Assembly: GCA_016932715.1 (NCBI GenBank)
Contig: JAFGCG010000057.1
Location: 1 to 64,000, forward strand
From: Anaerolineales bacterium
GTDB lineage: Bacteria > Chloroflexota > Anaerolineae > Anaerolineales > Villigracilaceae
Direction: 5' to 3'
DNA length: 64,000 bases
Made by a program: the position numbers and the translations under genes. The notes beneath the pieces were generated by a model that ran no database searches, was not told where the DNA came from, and was given only the letters and a program-made list of their open reading frames with translations. Positions 6,172 to 14,560 of this stretch are shown here, piece by piece (positions within the stretch are counted from its first letter, which is position 1; each line of letters begins with the position of its first letter).

Positions 6172-8286
6172 ATGAACGCAGAACAGGCCTGGCAATCCGT
6201 GCTTGGGCAACTCCAAATGGAAATGCCGCGCGCCTCTTTTGATACCTGGGTGCGTGATACCAAACCCATATCCTATGTTGATGGAACGTTGACGATCGGC
6301 GTCCGCAATGCGTACGCTCGTGATTGGCTGGAGAGCCGCCTTGCCAGCACAGTCAGTCGCTTGCTCATCGGAATTATGAACGCGAGTGTGACAGTCAATT
6401 TTGTGGTTGCTGATAGCAGGAGTCAGATCGAGGGCGAAGAACCATCAAGCGTTGATATTTCCAATGATAATCCTGAACCCAGGACAGAAGAAGAGAAAGA
6501 TGTCCAGGAACTGACAGCATTGGATTATGACTCTCTGTATGAGCAAATCGTAAGACCGCGCTGTGCCGTGTATGTTCTGGGATACTTCCGCCGTTGGTTG
6601 AGGTGGCTGGGTCCAGAGCTTGCCTGGATGTACATCGCGTTCTTTCAGGCAGTTTACAAGGCGGGGTCACGTACAGGGAAAGCAACCAACCGCATTCCTG
6701 GAAAGAAAATCGCTGCACTGGCAGGCATCACAGAACGCACCTACTGGAATCGCGTCGAAAATCCAAATACCTGGAAGAAACTCAAGGGACTGGTAAACAT
6801 CAGTGATCACGGTCCGGAATGGGACAGCACCTCTTCTATACCGAAAAGGTTGCCTCGCCGCTATACGGTGGCTATGACATTGCCGCTCACGCCGGTGGAT
6901 GCCGCCTCGCTGAGCAAGTGGATTGCCATACATGCTGAGCAATGCGGCGGTCCGGAACGTGCACTGCGAGCAGCAGCCGAAGCTCCTCTTACCGAGCTGA
7001 TTCCCCTGGCTGCAACCGAAACGGCTGAGCCTGTCACCGTCCGAAAGCTGGTGCGTGATTTGTTTGGCGGAGGAGAATTATCTGATGAGCTTCTTGACAG
7101 CCTGGCTTCCGCGATCCAGAACCATATCATGCCGCAGAATGACCTGATCGTCATAACCCAATATTTCCTCGAACATGTCTTGCCCCACTTGGGTGCCGGG
7201 CCTGGATGGATGGTAACCCTCCTGCGGGATATGTGTTATGTCAACTCTGAAACAGGAGAAACCAGAAATCGCGTAACAGTTAAGGGTGGGTATGCAGAGG
7301 TTGCTGGCTGGTTGGGAATGTCCCGCCCAAAGACGATTTGGGAATGGCTCAACGAAAAGCAGCCACCGTCTCATGCGGAAGCCGGAAAGTACAGTAATGC
7401 TATCCTCCGTGTGTACGTAAACGAAATCGGTAAGGAGGGGCCGGCTCTGGATTTCAGTGGACAGCCGCGTGTATTCGATGTACTGATCGAGGAAATTCCT
7501 TCTGTATTTCTTGAAATTGCCCTCACAAATCCCGGTGGCGCGATTTTCAGTATCGCAATGGCGCGGTTTTCAGAATCCATTGGCGCGACTTTCAGTATCG
7601 GAGTGGCGCGATTTTCATACCCCGATGGCGCGATTTTCAGTATCGCAATGGCGCGATTTGCAGAAGCTATTGGCGCGACTTTCATAGTTAAAGCTCTTAA
7701 GCTCTTAAAACCGAACCCCTTTAACTCTGTTAATACCACCCCCTTAACCACCTCAGACGAGCCAGGCGAAAAATCGTCCCCATCGGTGGAGCAGGGGGCG
7801 GTGTTGCCTTCTGCCTGGGTTCTGGATCGTCTCCTCAATCTGAACAAGGTCCATCCCAAGACACAAAAGGCAGTCCGCGGAGGTTCCGCGCAAGCCCTGG
7901 TCTCCTGGCTTCTGTACGCCCTCTCCCGGGACGGTCGTGGAATCAGCATGCCCCTGAACTACGCGCTTGCGCGACTTGCCGAAGACCCGCAATGTGGCGC
8001 GGGGGATTCATACGACCAACTCGCTGGTCTGCCGCCTGCCGCCCTGATCAACCTCGCGAGCCGGGCAGCGCGCGGCATTATTTCGATGTCGCTTCTAGCC
8101 GGAGAGAAGGATGAACTCGCAGCATTGTGGGTCGGTACAGTAGGAACTGAGAAGAGATCTGGTTTGACCCTCCTGCGTTTGCTGATTGGGAACAAAACGC
8201 CACATTCGCAGGTAAATATCAGAGAGTCGGATCGTTGGCTTGACGATGGCACACATCTCATTGAGCGTAATGTTGAGGAGATCTGA
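6172..8286 (+). CDS. DnaA-N-domain replication initiator-like protein, 704 aa
   Basis: Residues about 4-70 match the DnaA N-terminal domain (AWQSVLGQLQMEMPRASFDT...; WVRDTKPI; ARDWLESR), used by DnaA to contact helicase or other partners. There is no AAA+ domain. The middle (about 115-440) includes an HTH-like GKKIAALAGITERTYWNRVENP and a second HTH-like region (AEVAGWLGMSRPKTIWEWL). Residues 455-505 are 15-aa tandem repeats encoded by the iteron array. The C-terminal 170 residues are helical. This fits a plasmid/phage initiator that uses a DnaA-like head to recruit replication proteins. No downstream helicase gene is present. Confidence 0.65.
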   Translation: MNAEQAWQSVLGQLQMEMPRASFDTWVRDTKPISYVDGTLTIGVRNAYARDWLESRLASTVSRLLIGIMNASVTVNFVVADSRSQIEGEEPSSVDISNDNPEPRTEEEKDVQELTALDYDSLYEQIVRPRCAVYVLGYFRRWLRWLGPELAWMYIAFFQAVYKAGSRTGKATNRIPGKKIAALAGITERTYWNRVENPNTWKKLKGLVNISDHGPEWDSTSSIPKRLPRRYTVAMTLPLTPVDAASLSKWIAIHAEQCGGPERALRAAAEAPLTELIPLAATETAEPVTVRKLVRDLFGGGELSDELLDSLASAIQNHIMPQNDLIVITQYFLEHVLPHLGAGPGWMVTLLRDMCYVNSETGETRNRVTVKGGYAEVAGWLGMSRPKTIWEWLNEKQPPSHAEAGKYSNAILRVYVNEIGKEGPALDFSGQPRVFDVLIEEIPSVFLEIALTNPGGAIFSIAMARFSESIGATFSIGVARFSYPDGAIFSIAMARFAEAIGATFIVKALKLLKPNPFNSVNTTPLTTSDEPGEKSSPSVEQGAVLPSAWVLDRLLNLNKVHPKTQKAVRGGSAQALVSWLLYALSRDGRGISMPLNYALARLAEDPQCGAGDSYDQLAGLPPAALINLASRAARGIISMSLLAGEKDELAALWVGTVGTEKRSGLTLLRLLIGNKTPHSQVNIRESDRWLDDGTHLIERNVEEI
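7536..7687. repeat. Seven 22/23-bp iterons inside the initiator gene (candidate origin)
   Basis: The motif TGGCGCGAYTTTCA recurs at 7536, 7559, 7581, 7604, 7626, 7649 and 7671, with steps alternating 23 and 22 bp (about two helical turns). Because 22 and 23 are not multiples of three, alternate copies are read in different frames, giving a 15-aa peptide repeat built from two DNA units. Preservation of the DNA motif across two frames indicates that the DNA itself is the selected element. Length, spacing and location match plasmid iterons and the lambda ori inside the O gene. Confidence 0.8.
7688..7750. other. AT-rich segment next to iterons (candidate unwinding element)
   Basis: Directly after the last iteron comes a TTAA-rich stretch with a tandem repeat of AGCTCTTAAA (two copies around 7690-7710) and further TTAA/TTAAT motifs up to 7750. 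It remains in the initiator reading frame. An AT-rich region beside iterons is the standard layout of iteron-type origins. Confidence 0.5.
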
Positions 8287-8419
8287 CTATGAGGGTGCTT
8301 CGATATTTCAGTCCCCCAGACACTCAAGCCATTGTGTTTATCATCAGATTCACCAACATACCTTGCAGAGGCGTCCTGCATATCGCCTAGAAATTCGCAA
8401 AAAAGAAGCCTGCTTTCCC

Positions 8420-8463
8420 TTGATTCTCTGATTGTTATTTGGTATGATGTTACAAATTGTAAC
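8420..8463 (+). promoter_or_regulatory. Promoter with overlapping operator for the XRE/ImmA operon
   Basis: TTGATT (8420-8425), 17-bp spacer, TATGAT (8443-8448). The palindrome GTTACAA-A-TTGTAAC (8449-8463) covers the expected transcription start. The following gene encodes an XRE repressor, so autoregulation by binding this palindrome is the simplest reading. Confidence 0.7.
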
Positions 8464-8516
8464 CCTGCTCTGGTTTTGCGATGAAACCAGTAACACAAAG
8501 ACTACGGAAGAAAAAA

Positions 8517-8897
8517 ATGAAAGATAAAAAGGAAACTTTCGCAATAAAACTCAATCGTCTGTTCGCCGAGAAGCGAAAACTAGACGGTTCCCAATATACG
8601 CAAACTGAAGTTGCCGAGGCCAGCAAGGGATTGCTCAATCGCGTTTACCTTTGGAGGCTACGCAAAGGCAAGGCGCCCAACCCGGGCATGCGCGAAGTCC
8701 AGTTCCTTGCAAGCTTTTTCGGGGTTGATCTGAGCTATTTTTTCGAAAGCAATGAGGCAAAGGCAACAAGCATAGTCGAGAATCTGAAGCAAGAAGTGCT
8801 GGTCAATCAAATTGCTCTACGGTCGTCGGAGCTGGATGATAGGGGAAAACAAACCATACTTCTCATGATCGATTCCATTCTGAAAACTAAAAGGTAA
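8517..8897 (+). CDS. XRE-family helix-turn-helix regulator
   Basis: 126 aa from the ATG at 8517, chosen because GGAAG (8506-8510) precedes it; an in-frame ATG at 8481 lacks a ribosome site. Residues about 8-70 form an HTH: FAIKLNRLFAEKR, YTQTEVAEAS, VYLWRLRKGKAPNPG. Downstream is the pairing of an ImmA/IrrE protease (8929) with this regulator, a common arrangement in which the protease cleaves the repressor to derepress the operon. It is probably autoregulated through the palindrome at 8449-8463. Confidence 0.8.
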   Translation: MKDKKETFAIKLNRLFAEKRKLDGSQYTQTEVAEASKGLLNRVYLWRLRKGKAPNPGMREVQFLASFFGVDLSYFFESNEAKATSIVENLKQEVLVNQIALRSSELDDRGKQTILLMIDSILKTKR

Positions 8898-8928
8898 CAA
8901 AGCATCTTATAAACAATGAGGCCTGCTA

Positions 8929-9444
8929 GTGATGAATGCAAAGTTAATAGCGGAGAAAGCTCTTAAAGAACTCCAGTACGATTTTAGAGCTTTCTCCATA
9001 CGGGGGTTGATTTCTCATATAAGCGAAATGAAAGGGCGGGAGATCATTACTATCCCCTGGGTCATGCCTGCCACCGTGTTCGGAGCCTGGATGTCAGACG
9101 ATGAAGAGCCCAAGGAGTATATTTTTTACCGTGACAATGTCCCGGTAATTCACCAGGTTCATATTCAACTTCATGAGTTGTCTCATCTGCTCCTCGGGCA
9201 TCCCACGCTGCGTATCAATCGGAAAAAGATCGCTGAGGTTTTTGAGGAAAGAGACTCTTTACCTTTTGCGGATTTGCCCCGGTTAAGATCTCCACAGCAG
9301 ACTGAGTGCGAAACACAAGCCGAAGCGCTGGCGACCTTGATTCAAGAGCGCGTCATTCAAAATTCCAACATGGACCAACTCTTGCACGATCTCTCCTCTG
9401 AAGAAAAACTTGCGAACTTTTTGAAAACGATGGGGTTGTCATGA
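8929..9444 (+). CDS. ImmA/IrrE-family metallopeptidase
   Basis: 171 aa, GTG start at 8929 with ATG at 8932 as alternative. Zinc motif HELSH at residues 82-86, extended HLLLGH, and a downstream acidic region that includes TECETQAEAL, which likely supplies the third zinc ligand. The family cleaves XRE repressors (ImmA) or DdrO (IrrE). It follows the XRE gene and overlaps the next membrane-protein gene by 4 nt, so the three act as one unit: signal, proteolysis, derepression. Confidence 0.8.
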   Translation: MMNAKLIAEKALKELQYDFRAFSIRGLISHISEMKGREIITIPWVMPATVFGAWMSDDEEPKEYIFYRDNVPVIHQVHIQLHELSHLLLGHPTLRINRKKIAEVFEERDSLPFADLPRLRSPQQTECETQAEALATLIQERVIQNSNMDQLLHDLSSEEKLANFLKTMGLS

Positions 9445-10571
9445 TCTTTGCCGTTGAACTTTCCATTTGCATCCTGGTATGGGCTTTGACGATATCCAAG
9501 ATGAAGACCATCCACTGGCAGGGCGTTAGAAAGGACGGCGGAATCGCGCTTCACGTCTGGCTGATGATGGTATTTTTCTCCATCACTACGGTCTTTCTTA
9601 TTAAGAAGTTCAATGACTTATTTGACGCTTACACCCTTAATAACCTGGACAGGTTGATCGCTTATTCCTCGCTTCTCACGGGCATGACCTTTGGTGCAAT
9701 GGCAGCCATCGAGGCGGTTGGCAAGCCTTCGGATCGGGTGATAGGCCACTGGCTCTGGAGAACACTATTTGCCACTATTATCGCCTTGGTTGTGATTTAT
9801 TCGCTTTTCCTGTCAAGGCTTCCAAATATCAACTCCTTTGTGCCCCAAAGTCTTCCGGAAGTTTTGTTTATGGTCATTACGTTCGCGTTGGGTATTTTGC
9901 TTAGCGCTACAGTATCCAGGGTCTATCTGAATTACTTGCCATCCGAAACGGCACCAATCATGCGCATCAGGTCAATTTTGATTATAGCCAGTGCGTTTGT
10001 TGTTTGTGGTTATTTCATTGTAAAGATTATCATTGCTGCCGGCTATTTCTGGCCTGCTCTAGCTTCTCAGGGATTGATTGATTTATCCTGGGCATTTCTG
10101 ATTTCCACAGTTCTTTTGTACTTTTCGTTCCTGTTGAGCAACAAAATGTATGCGCGTCTTGTGATGATTTCGAGAAACATCCAGAGTTGGAGGACCTTCC
10201 AGGATCTACGATACGTACGAGAAGGATTATTGCGGTTATTCCCGGAAGTTGTCCTTCCAGTAACAGAGCCTTCGTTTTGGAGTTTCATTTTAAATCCTGA
10301 GTATCACCTCTATCGTGCCATCATCACCATTATGGATGGCAAGACAATGTTGGAGGACCTTCTATCTGAAGGAGCGCTTCACGAAGAACCGCCGTTGTGG
10401 GAAGGTGATATGTTGCGAGAAGTTGTTCGAGTGGAACAAGCTTTGCAGCCCGTAAGTTCGTCGGGCGATTTTTGGGAGATTGTTGGTGAATACAGGAAGG
10501 CTGGCAGGAACCTGGCGCAGGTTCAACAGCAAGTCTCTGTATGGGAGAGAATCAAAAATGGCATCTATTAA
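9441..10571 (+). CDS. Seven-TM membrane protein resembling the MAB_1171c family, 376 aa
   Basis: Overlaps immA by 4 nt (ATGA). Hydrophobic segments lie at about residues 3-18, 40-57, 70-93, 105-125, 135-155, 175-200 and 210-235, then a cytosolic C-terminal region (about 240-376) with a conserved-looking helix-rich domain (WRTFQDLRYVREGLL; EYHLYRAIITIMDGK). In Actinobacteria the same set (XRE, ImmA/IrrE, MAB_1171c-like membrane protein) recurs, which supports the call. The substrate or ligand is unknown. Confidence 0.55.
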   Translation: MIFAVELSICILVWALTISKMKTIHWQGVRKDGGIALHVWLMMVFFSITTVFLIKKFNDLFDAYTLNNLDRLIAYSSLLTGMTFGAMAAIEAVGKPSDRVIGHWLWRTLFATIIALVVIYSLFLSRLPNINSFVPQSLPEVLFMVITFALGILLSATVSRVYLNYLPSETAPIMRIRSILIIASAFVVCGYFIVKIIIAAGYFWPALASQGLIDLSWAFLISTVLLYFSFLLSNKMYARLVMISRNIQSWRTFQDLRYVREGLLRLFPEVVLPVTEPSFWSFILNPEYHLYRAIITIMDGKTMLEDLLSEGALHEEPPLWEGDMLREVVRVEQALQPVSSSGDFWEIVGEYRKAGRNLAQVQQQVSVWERIKNGIY

Positions 10572-11166
10572 TCGTCGATCTGAGCAGCTGGACCATATCG
10601 CAAAGGCAATCTCGGACGCATTTCATCCATTTGTTGTCGTAATACCTACGATGGTGATCGCGATGGTTGCTCAAGGAAGCGCTCTCTGGCAAGCTTTGGT
10701 CTGGACGGTCTTGTCAGTCTGTATCGTGATACTTCCACTGTTAGTTGTGATTTACGCGGGGGTCCGATCCGGTCGTTTTAGCGATGCCTCGATCTCGGTG
10801 AGGGAGCAGCGTTCCAGTCTGTATACCCTCGCTGCCTTCCTTTTGGTACTGCTCCTCGTAATACTTGTATTGGGGAAAGCCCCATTGATCCTGATTGCCT
10901 GTTTGATCTCGGCGGTTCTCGCTACTGTGACGGGATTTGCAATCAATCAGCGCTTTACAAAGTTGAGCTTGCACTCAATAGGCATGGCAGGATGCGCCAC
11001 TGTTCTCCTCCTGGTGACGCCATGGCTAGGCCTCGCAATGGTAATTTTTGCTCTCCTGGTTGGCTGGGCAAGGATTCGTTTGAAACATCACACTCCGCTT
11101 CAAATTTTGATTGGCTGGATGGTCTCTGTATTCAGTGTACTCATCATTTTTTACCTGTTTCTATAG
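10558..11166 (+). CDS. PAP2-like membrane phosphatase relative, probably degenerate
   Basis: 202 aa from the ATG at 10558, which overlaps the upstream gene by 14 nt. It has six hydrophobic segments. The C-terminal half has the spacing of PAP2 motifs: LSLHSIGMAG in place of PSGH, and ARIRLKHHTPLQILIGW in place of SRx5Hx3D. The His residues remain but the final Asp and some Arg residues are not canonical, so lipid-phosphate phosphatase activity is uncertain. Its place in the XRE/ImmA operon suggests a membrane-stress or envelope function. Confidence 0.5.
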   Translation: MASINRRSEQLDHIAKAISDAFHPFVVVIPTMVIAMVAQGSALWQALVWTVLSVCIVILPLLVVIYAGVRSGRFSDASISVREQRSSLYTLAAFLLVLLLVILVLGKAPLILIACLISAVLATVTGFAINQRFTKLSLHSIGMAGCATVLLLVTPWLGLAMVIFALLVGWARIRLKHHTPLQILIGWMVSVFSVLIIFYLFL

Positions 11167-11322
11167 CGCTCGCCCTTGGTTGAAGTCTATAAGCGACACA
11201 ACATCGAGGATTAGCGGCTCACGAACCGGGATATTGAGCAAGCCTAACTTTAAAGTTACTTCGATTTTTTCTATCGCAAAGAAGATCGCCCAACCTTGAC
11301 ATAGATATATCGTGTTGAACAG

Positions 11323-11350
11323 CACGGTGATGTAAAAATACATTGCCGTG
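11323..11350 (+). promoter_or_regulatory. Leader hairpin upstream of receiver gene
   Basis: CACGGTGATGT (11323-11333) pairs with ACATTGCCGTG (11340-11350) over 11 positions, two of them G-U, with loop AAAAAT. It sits 22 nt before the ATG at 11373. The upstream 11167-11322 holds no ORF; a TTGACA at 11296 lacks a matching -10. Confidence 0.4.
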
Positions 11351-11372
11351 ACTCTGCCAATTGGAGGATTGA

Positions 11373-11735
11373 ATGAAGGTTCTGATCGTCGAAGATAACA
11401 GTGATATGCGAGAGGTGCTCATGAAGGTTCTTGCATTGCCCAATATAGAAACAGAGCCAGCTAAAGATGGGGAAACCGCAGTTCGGAAAATCGAAAGCGG
11501 CTATCAACCGGATCTGGCTCTTTTGGATCTCCATCTTCCTGGAATGGGCGGGGAGGAGGTCTTTCGAATCTTGCGTGAGAAGACCAGGAGCAAAATTGCG
11601 GTGATAACAGTGGATGATATGGCTGCTCCACAGTTCGTAGAGAAAGCTGATGCTGTTTTCACCAAGCCGTTCTCGACTACAGAGTTGCTTGTAAAAATTA
11701 CATCTATGGCGCTCGCTGGTGGCGAAAGTGGGTAG
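11373..11735 (+). CDS. Stand-alone response-regulator receiver protein
   Basis: 120 aa, one receiver (REC) domain and nothing else. The phospho-acceptor is Asp52 in ALLDLHLPG; the acidic pair is E7-D8, the switch Thr79 (VITVDD) and Lys98 in FTKPF. It has no DNA-binding output domain, so it acts by protein contact. No histidine kinase gene is in the window; the partner is probably elsewhere in the genome. GGAGG precedes the ATG. The next gene starts 11 nt downstream. Confidence 0.85.
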   Translation: MKVLIVEDNSDMREVLMKVLALPNIETEPAKDGETAVRKIESGYQPDLALLDLHLPGMGGEEVFRILREKTRSKIAVITVDDMAAPQFVEKADAVFTKPFSTTELLVKITSMALAGGESG

Positions 11736-11746
11736 GAGGTAGGGAG

Positions 11747-12163
11747 ATGAGAAACTATACAGCCTATGCTGTTACACGTCTTGATGGGGCCTTATTGCAT
11801 AGTAGCATTTGCGCCGGTCTGATGACGACAGGATTAACCAAATCGCCGATTGTTCATTTCAAGGTTCTGGCTGGGGTGCAGCCTCATCCTGTCTGGGCAC
11901 TGGACGACCTCGCGGTAGAGATCTTTTCATATTGCCAGGCGGCAAAGCAGGCGGGCGTGAGCGATACACATTTGCAGGTCAGCGTTACAGGGTCCCTGGT
12001 GAGCGTGGAGAACTTTTCCAATATCATTGCAGGTTACATCGAGTGGCACATTCCCTCGAGCCAACTCCGCACGGAAGCAGAGCGGGTGCTTAGCAAGATG
12101 AGGAGAAACGGTAAGACTTCATGGCCGGTGGAATCGTTGTCCCTTCCGGTACAATCGAGATAA
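11747..12163 (+). CDS. Hypothetical protein, 138 aa
   Basis: GGAGGTAGGGAG precedes the ATG and the gene follows the receiver gene by 11 nt, so the two are cotranscribed. Soluble, mixed alpha/beta, no signal or TM. No family recognised. As partner of a single-domain receiver it could be its effector, but this is only positional. Confidence 0.5.
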   Translation: MRNYTAYAVTRLDGALLHSSICAGLMTTGLTKSPIVHFKVLAGVQPHPVWALDDLAVEIFSYCQAAKQAGVSDTHLQVSVTGSLVSVENFSNIIAGYIEWHIPSSQLRTEAERVLSKMRRNGKTSWPVESLSLPVQSR

Positions 12164-12227
12164 CAACCGGCGCGTGGCGTACCCACTGGAAAAGGAAGCC
12201 AGATTTCATGCATGATAGAATCGCCCC

Positions 12228-14354
12228 ATGACTCATACTGAACAAATGGCTTCCCAACTGAATATCAGATCTTCTCAAGTAACCGCAGTCATTAACCTCC
12301 TGGATAATGGCAACACGGTCCCATTTATTGCCCGATATCGCAAGGAACTGACTGGCTCGCTGGATGATGAGCAAATCCGTATCATCGCCGACGAACTCAT
12401 CCGCCTGCGTACTCTCGATGAGCGCCGTGCGGCGATCCTTGCATCCATTGAGGAGCAAGGCAAACTTACGAGCGAATTGCGGGAAAGCATTAACGCTGCT
12501 ATGACCATGACTGCATTGGAAGACTTGTACGCGCCGTATAAAAAGAAACGCAGTACGCGAGCCATGGTCGCACGCGAAAAAGGACTGGAGCCGCTCGCCG
12601 AACTGATCATTGAACAACCTGCACAGGGTTCACCCGAAAAAATTGCAGAGAAGTTCCTCAATGATCAGGTAACAGATGTTTCCCAAGCTTTGCAGGGGGC
12701 ACGGGATATTGTGGCGGAAAGGATCAGCGTGAATGCCAACGTCCGGGCTGCAATCCGCGAAAAAGCACTCAAATTTGCCAAACTACGCGTGGAAAAAATA
12801 AGGGATGCGGTAGATGAAAAGGAAGTCTATCAATCGTACTACGAATTCGAGTGTCGGGCAGACCGCCTCCAGCCCCACCAAACCCTTGCCATCTCACGCG
12901 GCGAAAAAGAAGGCATCCTGCGCGTGCATGTCGATGTGCCGGAACGCGACTGGGTCGATGCCATCCAGGCGGAATTCGAACAGGACATCCTTTCCCCGTT
13001 TGCAGACCAGCTGGCGCTTGCCATTCAAGATTCCGCAGAACGACTCTTACTGCCTGCCATCGAACGCGACGTCCGCCGTGAAAAAGGGGAGAGCGCGGAC
13101 AACCATGCGATCCAGGTATTTGCCAGCAACCTGCGCGCCCTCATCAGCCAGCCGCCGCTTGCCCATCATGTGATCCTGGGGATCGATCCCGGCTTCCGCA
13201 CCGGCTGCAAAATTGCCGTTGTCGATGCCACCGGGAAACTGCTGGATACGGGCACGATCTATCCACATGAGCCGAAGAATGATTGGAAAGGCGCACTCGA
13301 TACTCTGCAGGATATGATCAACCGGCATCCTGTTACGCTCATCAGTATTGGGAACGGAACAGCTTCGCGTGAAACGGAAAAGCTCGTCTCCGAATTGACC
13401 CGGAATACACCGCAGACTAAATACCTGATCGTCAATGAAGCAGGCGCGTCTGTTTATTCGGCCTCGGCGCTGGCGCGTCAGGAATTCCCCGATCTGGATG
13501 TTACCATTCGCGGCGCAGTCTCCATTGCGCGCCGCGCCCAGGATCCGCTCGCTGAGTTGGTCAAGATCGATCCCAAATCCATTGGTGTGGGGCTTTACCA
13601 GCACGATGTTGATCAAGCCTCTCTGGCTCACACCCTCGACGGAGTGGTTGAAAGCGTTGTCAACCGCGTTGGGGTGGATGCCAACACTGCCAGCCCTGCG
13701 CTGCTCACACATGTTGCAGGGGTCGGTCCGAAACTCGCCGGGAACATCGTTGCTTATCGCGATGCCAATGGTCCTTTCAAATCACGCGCTGCGCTTCGCA
13801 AAGTGACCGGGCTGGGACCAAAAGCCTTCGAACAGGCCGCGGGTTTCATGCGCATTCAAAATGGGACAGATCCCTTAGATGCCTCCGCGATCCATCCTGA
13901 ATCCTATGAGATCGCGGAGGCCCTGCTCGCTCGCGCGGGACTTTCCGCGGACTCGCCTTTAAATGAGCGGATCTCTGCGCTCGATGAACTGACCGCAAAA
14001 ACATCGCCTGAAACATTAGCCAAAGAATTGAACTGTGGTGTGCCAACCCTCAATGACATTCTCGAACAGCTTGTCCGCCCGGGCAGGGACCCGCGTACGG
14101 ATGCGCCCCCGCCCATCCTGCGCTCGGACGTACTGAAAGCGGAAGATCTTGTCACAGGTATGCAACTCAAAGGCACCGTGCGCAACGTGGTGGACTTTGG
14201 TGCTTTCGTTGACATTGGTATCAAACAGGATGGTCTGCTCCATCGCACACAGATCCCAACGGGCACCGTTCTCAAAGTTGGCGACATCATTGACGTGGAA
14301 ATTCTTAAGATCGAAAGCGAGCGCGGGAGAATAGGATTGGGCTGGGTCAAGTGA
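12228..14354 (+). CDS. tex: Tex-family RNA-binding protein
   Basis: 708 aa, close to the usual Tex length. Order: N-terminal helical Tex domain (VTAVINLLDNGNTVPFIARY...; YRKELTGSLDDEQIR), YqgF/RuvC-like fold (VILGIDPGFRTGCKIAVVD, about residues 313-420), tandem helix-hairpin-helix (about 490-570; THVAGVGPKLAGNIVAYRD), and a C-terminal S1 domain (about 642-708; GTVRNVVDFGAFVDIGI). Tex contacts RNA polymerase and RNA and affects transcription and pathogen fitness. It is monocistronic here. Finding a housekeeping-type gene in cargo suggests capture or that this portion is chromosomal. Confidence 0.9.
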   Translation: MTHTEQMASQLNIRSSQVTAVINLLDNGNTVPFIARYRKELTGSLDDEQIRIIADELIRLRTLDERRAAILASIEEQGKLTSELRESINAAMTMTALEDLYAPYKKKRSTRAMVAREKGLEPLAELIIEQPAQGSPEKIAEKFLNDQVTDVSQALQGARDIVAERISVNANVRAAIREKALKFAKLRVEKIRDAVDEKEVYQSYYEFECRADRLQPHQTLAISRGEKEGILRVHVDVPERDWVDAIQAEFEQDILSPFADQLALAIQDSAERLLLPAIERDVRREKGESADNHAIQVFASNLRALISQPPLAHHVILGIDPGFRTGCKIAVVDATGKLLDTGTIYPHEPKNDWKGALDTLQDMINRHPVTLISIGNGTASRETEKLVSELTRNTPQTKYLIVNEAGASVYSASALARQEFPDLDVTIRGAVSIARRAQDPLAELVKIDPKSIGVGLYQHDVDQASLAHTLDGVVESVVNRVGVDANTASPALLTHVAGVGPKLAGNIVAYRDANGPFKSRAALRKVTGLGPKAFEQAAGFMRIQNGTDPLDASAIHPESYEIAEALLARAGLSADSPLNERISALDELTAKTSPETLAKELNCGVPTLNDILEQLVRPGRDPRTDAPPPILRSDVLKAEDLVTGMQLKGTVRNVVDFGAFVDIGIKQDGLLHRTQIPTGTVLKVGDIIDVEILKIESERGRIGLGWVK

Positions 14355-14560
14355 AATGTTGAGTTATGACTGAATTGCTAATTTACAGAAGCTATGTTAG
14401 TAGCATAGGAATCATACTGGTTTAGGTCCAAAAACTGGCGATGGAATTGAAATAGCGGAGAAAAAAGAAGTCGTATAATATTAAGATGTCTGGCAATATG
14501 CCAAACGTCCTTTTCGTGCTACACTGGTTTTAATCTCGGGGGAGACCCCGCCGAACCCTC

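Noticed and set aside
9441-10571. Treating the seven-TM protein as a histidine kinase sensor for the lone receiver
   Set aside because: No HisKA/HATPase motifs in its C-terminal region; operon structure ties it to XRE/ImmA instead.
14475-14560. Full promoter for hsdM copy 1
   Set aside because: A TATAAT is present but the best -35 is 21 bp away, so the pair is not reported as a promoter.
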